Assembly (NCBI RefSeq): GCF_030819275.1
Contig: NZ_JAUTBL010000002.1
Coordinates: 1,614,501 to 1,678,500, forward strand
From: Agrobacterium larrymoorei
GTDB lineage: Bacteria > Pseudomonadota > Alphaproteobacteria > Rhizobiales > Rhizobiaceae
DNA: 64,000 bases
Direction of reading: 5' to 3'
Part shown: positions 63,094 through 64,000 of the stretch, piece by piece
How positions within the stretch are numbered: the stretch's first letter is position 1
How the letters are laid out: the number at the start of each line of letters is the position of its first letter
Position numbers and translations under genes: made by a program
The notes under the pieces: generated by a model
The model's database searches: none
What the model saw: the letters and a program-made list of their open reading frames with translations, nothing else
Told to the model about the DNA's origin: nothing

Positions 63094-63185
63094 ACGCACC
63101 GTTAGAGCGCCCTTCAAATTCAAGCACCCCGCTTTTTTGACAATCGGCTCCGATTACCGGGCCGATGCTGTCGGGAGAGACCTTA

Positions 63186-64000
63186 TCAAGCCGCCTTGGA
63201 ATCGATCAGCTTGGGGAACGCGACCGGCTCCATTTGGCGAACAGTTGGCTCTGCCGTCGTCTCACTGGTCTGCATCCAGGTGATCAGTTCGAAGGTGCCG
63301 TCCATGGTCTCGGCAATTGCCGTGCAGCTTTCCACCCAGTCACCGGTATTGATGTAGCGGATCCCGTCGATATCCTCCATCACCGCATGGTGAATATGGC
63401 CACAGATCACGCCATCCACCTTGTTGCGCCGGGCTTCATCGGCCACCACGCGCTGGAACTCGCCGATGAAGTTGACCGCATGCTTCACCTGCAGCTTGGC
63501 CCAGGCGGAGAAGGACCAGTAAGGCAGGCCGATGCGGCGGCGAACGGCTGCGATTGCGACATTGATGGCGATGGCCGCATCGTAAGCCCAGTCACCGAGA
63601 TAGGCGAGAAGGCGTGCATTGCGCACAACGACATCGAACTCGTCCCCATGCAGCACGAGATACTTCTTGCCGTCTGCCGCCTCGTGGATCATGCGCTCGG
63701 CCACTTCGATGCCGCCGAAATGGGTGCCGGGAAATTCCCGCAAGAATTCGTCGTGGTTTCCAGGGATATAGACAATGCGCGCGCCCTTGCGCGCCTTGCG
63801 CAAAAGCTTCTGCACCACGTCATTGCAGCCTTGCGGCCAGTACCAGCTGCGACGAAGGCGCCAGCCATCGATAATGTCGCCGACCAGAACGATCGTGTCC
63901 GCTTCGTGATACTTCAGAAAGTCCAGCAGGAAATCCGTCTTGGCCGCTTTCGAGCCAAGATGCACATCGGAAATGAAGAGCGTTCTGAAGTGTCTGGTTT
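63186..64000 (-). CDS. LpxH-like metallophosphoesterase, 5' end beyond the window
   Basis: The open frame continues to the right edge; before the internal GTG at 63965 it reads TRHFRTLFISD, so DVHLGS is the first metal motif and the true start lies outside the window. Motifs seen are D-x-H (ISDVHLGS), GD (VLVGDIIDGW), GNHDE, HGDEFD and GHIHHAVM. This is the calcineurin-like family COG2908 that includes UDP-2,3-diacylglucosamine hydrolase LpxH. Since lpxI is present in this genome, this protein probably acts on a different phosphoester. At least 271 residues are present, which is longer than LpxH (about 240). Confidence 0.88.
   Translation of the reverse strand, partial: TRHFRTLFISDVHLGSKAAKTDFLLDFLKYHEADTIVLVGDIIDGWRLRRSWYWPQGCNDVVQKLLRKARKGARIVYIPGNHDEFLREFPGTHFGGIEVAERMIHEAADGKKYLVLHGDEFDVVVRNARLLAYLGDWAYDAAIAINVAIAAVRRRIGLPYWSFSAWAKLQVKHAVNFIGEFQRVVADEARRNKVDGVICGHIHHAVMEDIDGIRYINTGDWVESCTAIAETMDGTFELITWMQTSETTAEPTVRQMEPVAFPKLIDSKAA

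Overview
The window is ordinary chromosomal core DNA of an alphaproteobacterium, almost certainly Rhizobiaceae and most like Agrobacterium/Rhizobium. The signs are the order rpsB-tsf-pyrH-frr-uppS-cdsA-rseP-bamA-lpxD-fabZ-lpxA-lpxI-lpxB, a LexA gene with GTTC-N7-GTTC operators, LpxI rather than classical LpxH in the lipid A operon, an EipB (DUF1849) protein, an RNase E with an acidic insertion in its S1 domain, and short palindromic intergenic repeats of the rhizobial mosaic type. Coding density is high and there is no insertion sequence, prophage, CRISPR array or rRNA. These assignments come from reading the translations; no database search was possible.

Layout. 0-1.2 kb: the start of coaD (runs off the left edge) and two very small membrane-protein genes. 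1.4-7 kb: ppiD-trpD-trpC-moaC-moeA, linking periplasmic folding, tryptophan synthesis and molybdopterin synthesis. 7-12.8 kb: a dimethylglycine/sarcosine dehydrogenase-like enzyme, a large MscS-type channel and a GlsB/YeaQ-type membrane protein. 12.9-17.2 kb: tRNA-Lys, a gene-poor stretch, several small orphan proteins and nadK. 17.2-26.6 kb: a cysteine hydrolase, prfB with its programmed +1 frameshift, mrcA and amiC (cell wall), then divergent rne behind a long leader. 26.7-29.8 kb: a ureohydrolase with an altered metal motif, and an aldo/keto reductase divergent from a LysR regulator.

29.9-43.4 kb is one long leftward block for translation and envelope building. It runs from rpsB and tsf through pyrH, frr, undecaprenyl diphosphate (uppS), CDP-diacylglycerol (cdsA), site-2 protease (rseP) and outer-membrane assembly (bamA) to the first lipid A steps (lpxD, fabZ, lpxA, lpxI, lpxB). 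eipB lies behind it. 44.3-47.3 kb is a translationally coupled RidA / glycerophosphodiesterase / FemAB-like acyltransferase operon followed by a HIT protein. 47.4-50.4 kb is lipoprotein-kdsA-eno. 50.7-57.9 kb holds lexA with SOS boxes, a GFA-type protein, a GST, comEC, gltA and a PACE-type efflux protein. 57.9-62 kb is an Mla/Pqi-type lipid transport operon whose permease carries its STAS domain as a fusion. The right edge holds a dipeptide epimerase and an LpxH-like metallophosphoesterase that runs off the window.

I did not find a convincing new biological system. The observations most worth following are the H-to-C change in the ureohydrolase metal motif, the RidA-GDPD-FemAB coupled operon, the two tiny membrane proteins at 0.8-1.1 kb, the palindromic repeat family (one copy starts on a gene's stop codon), and the structured leader candidates before rpsB and rne.
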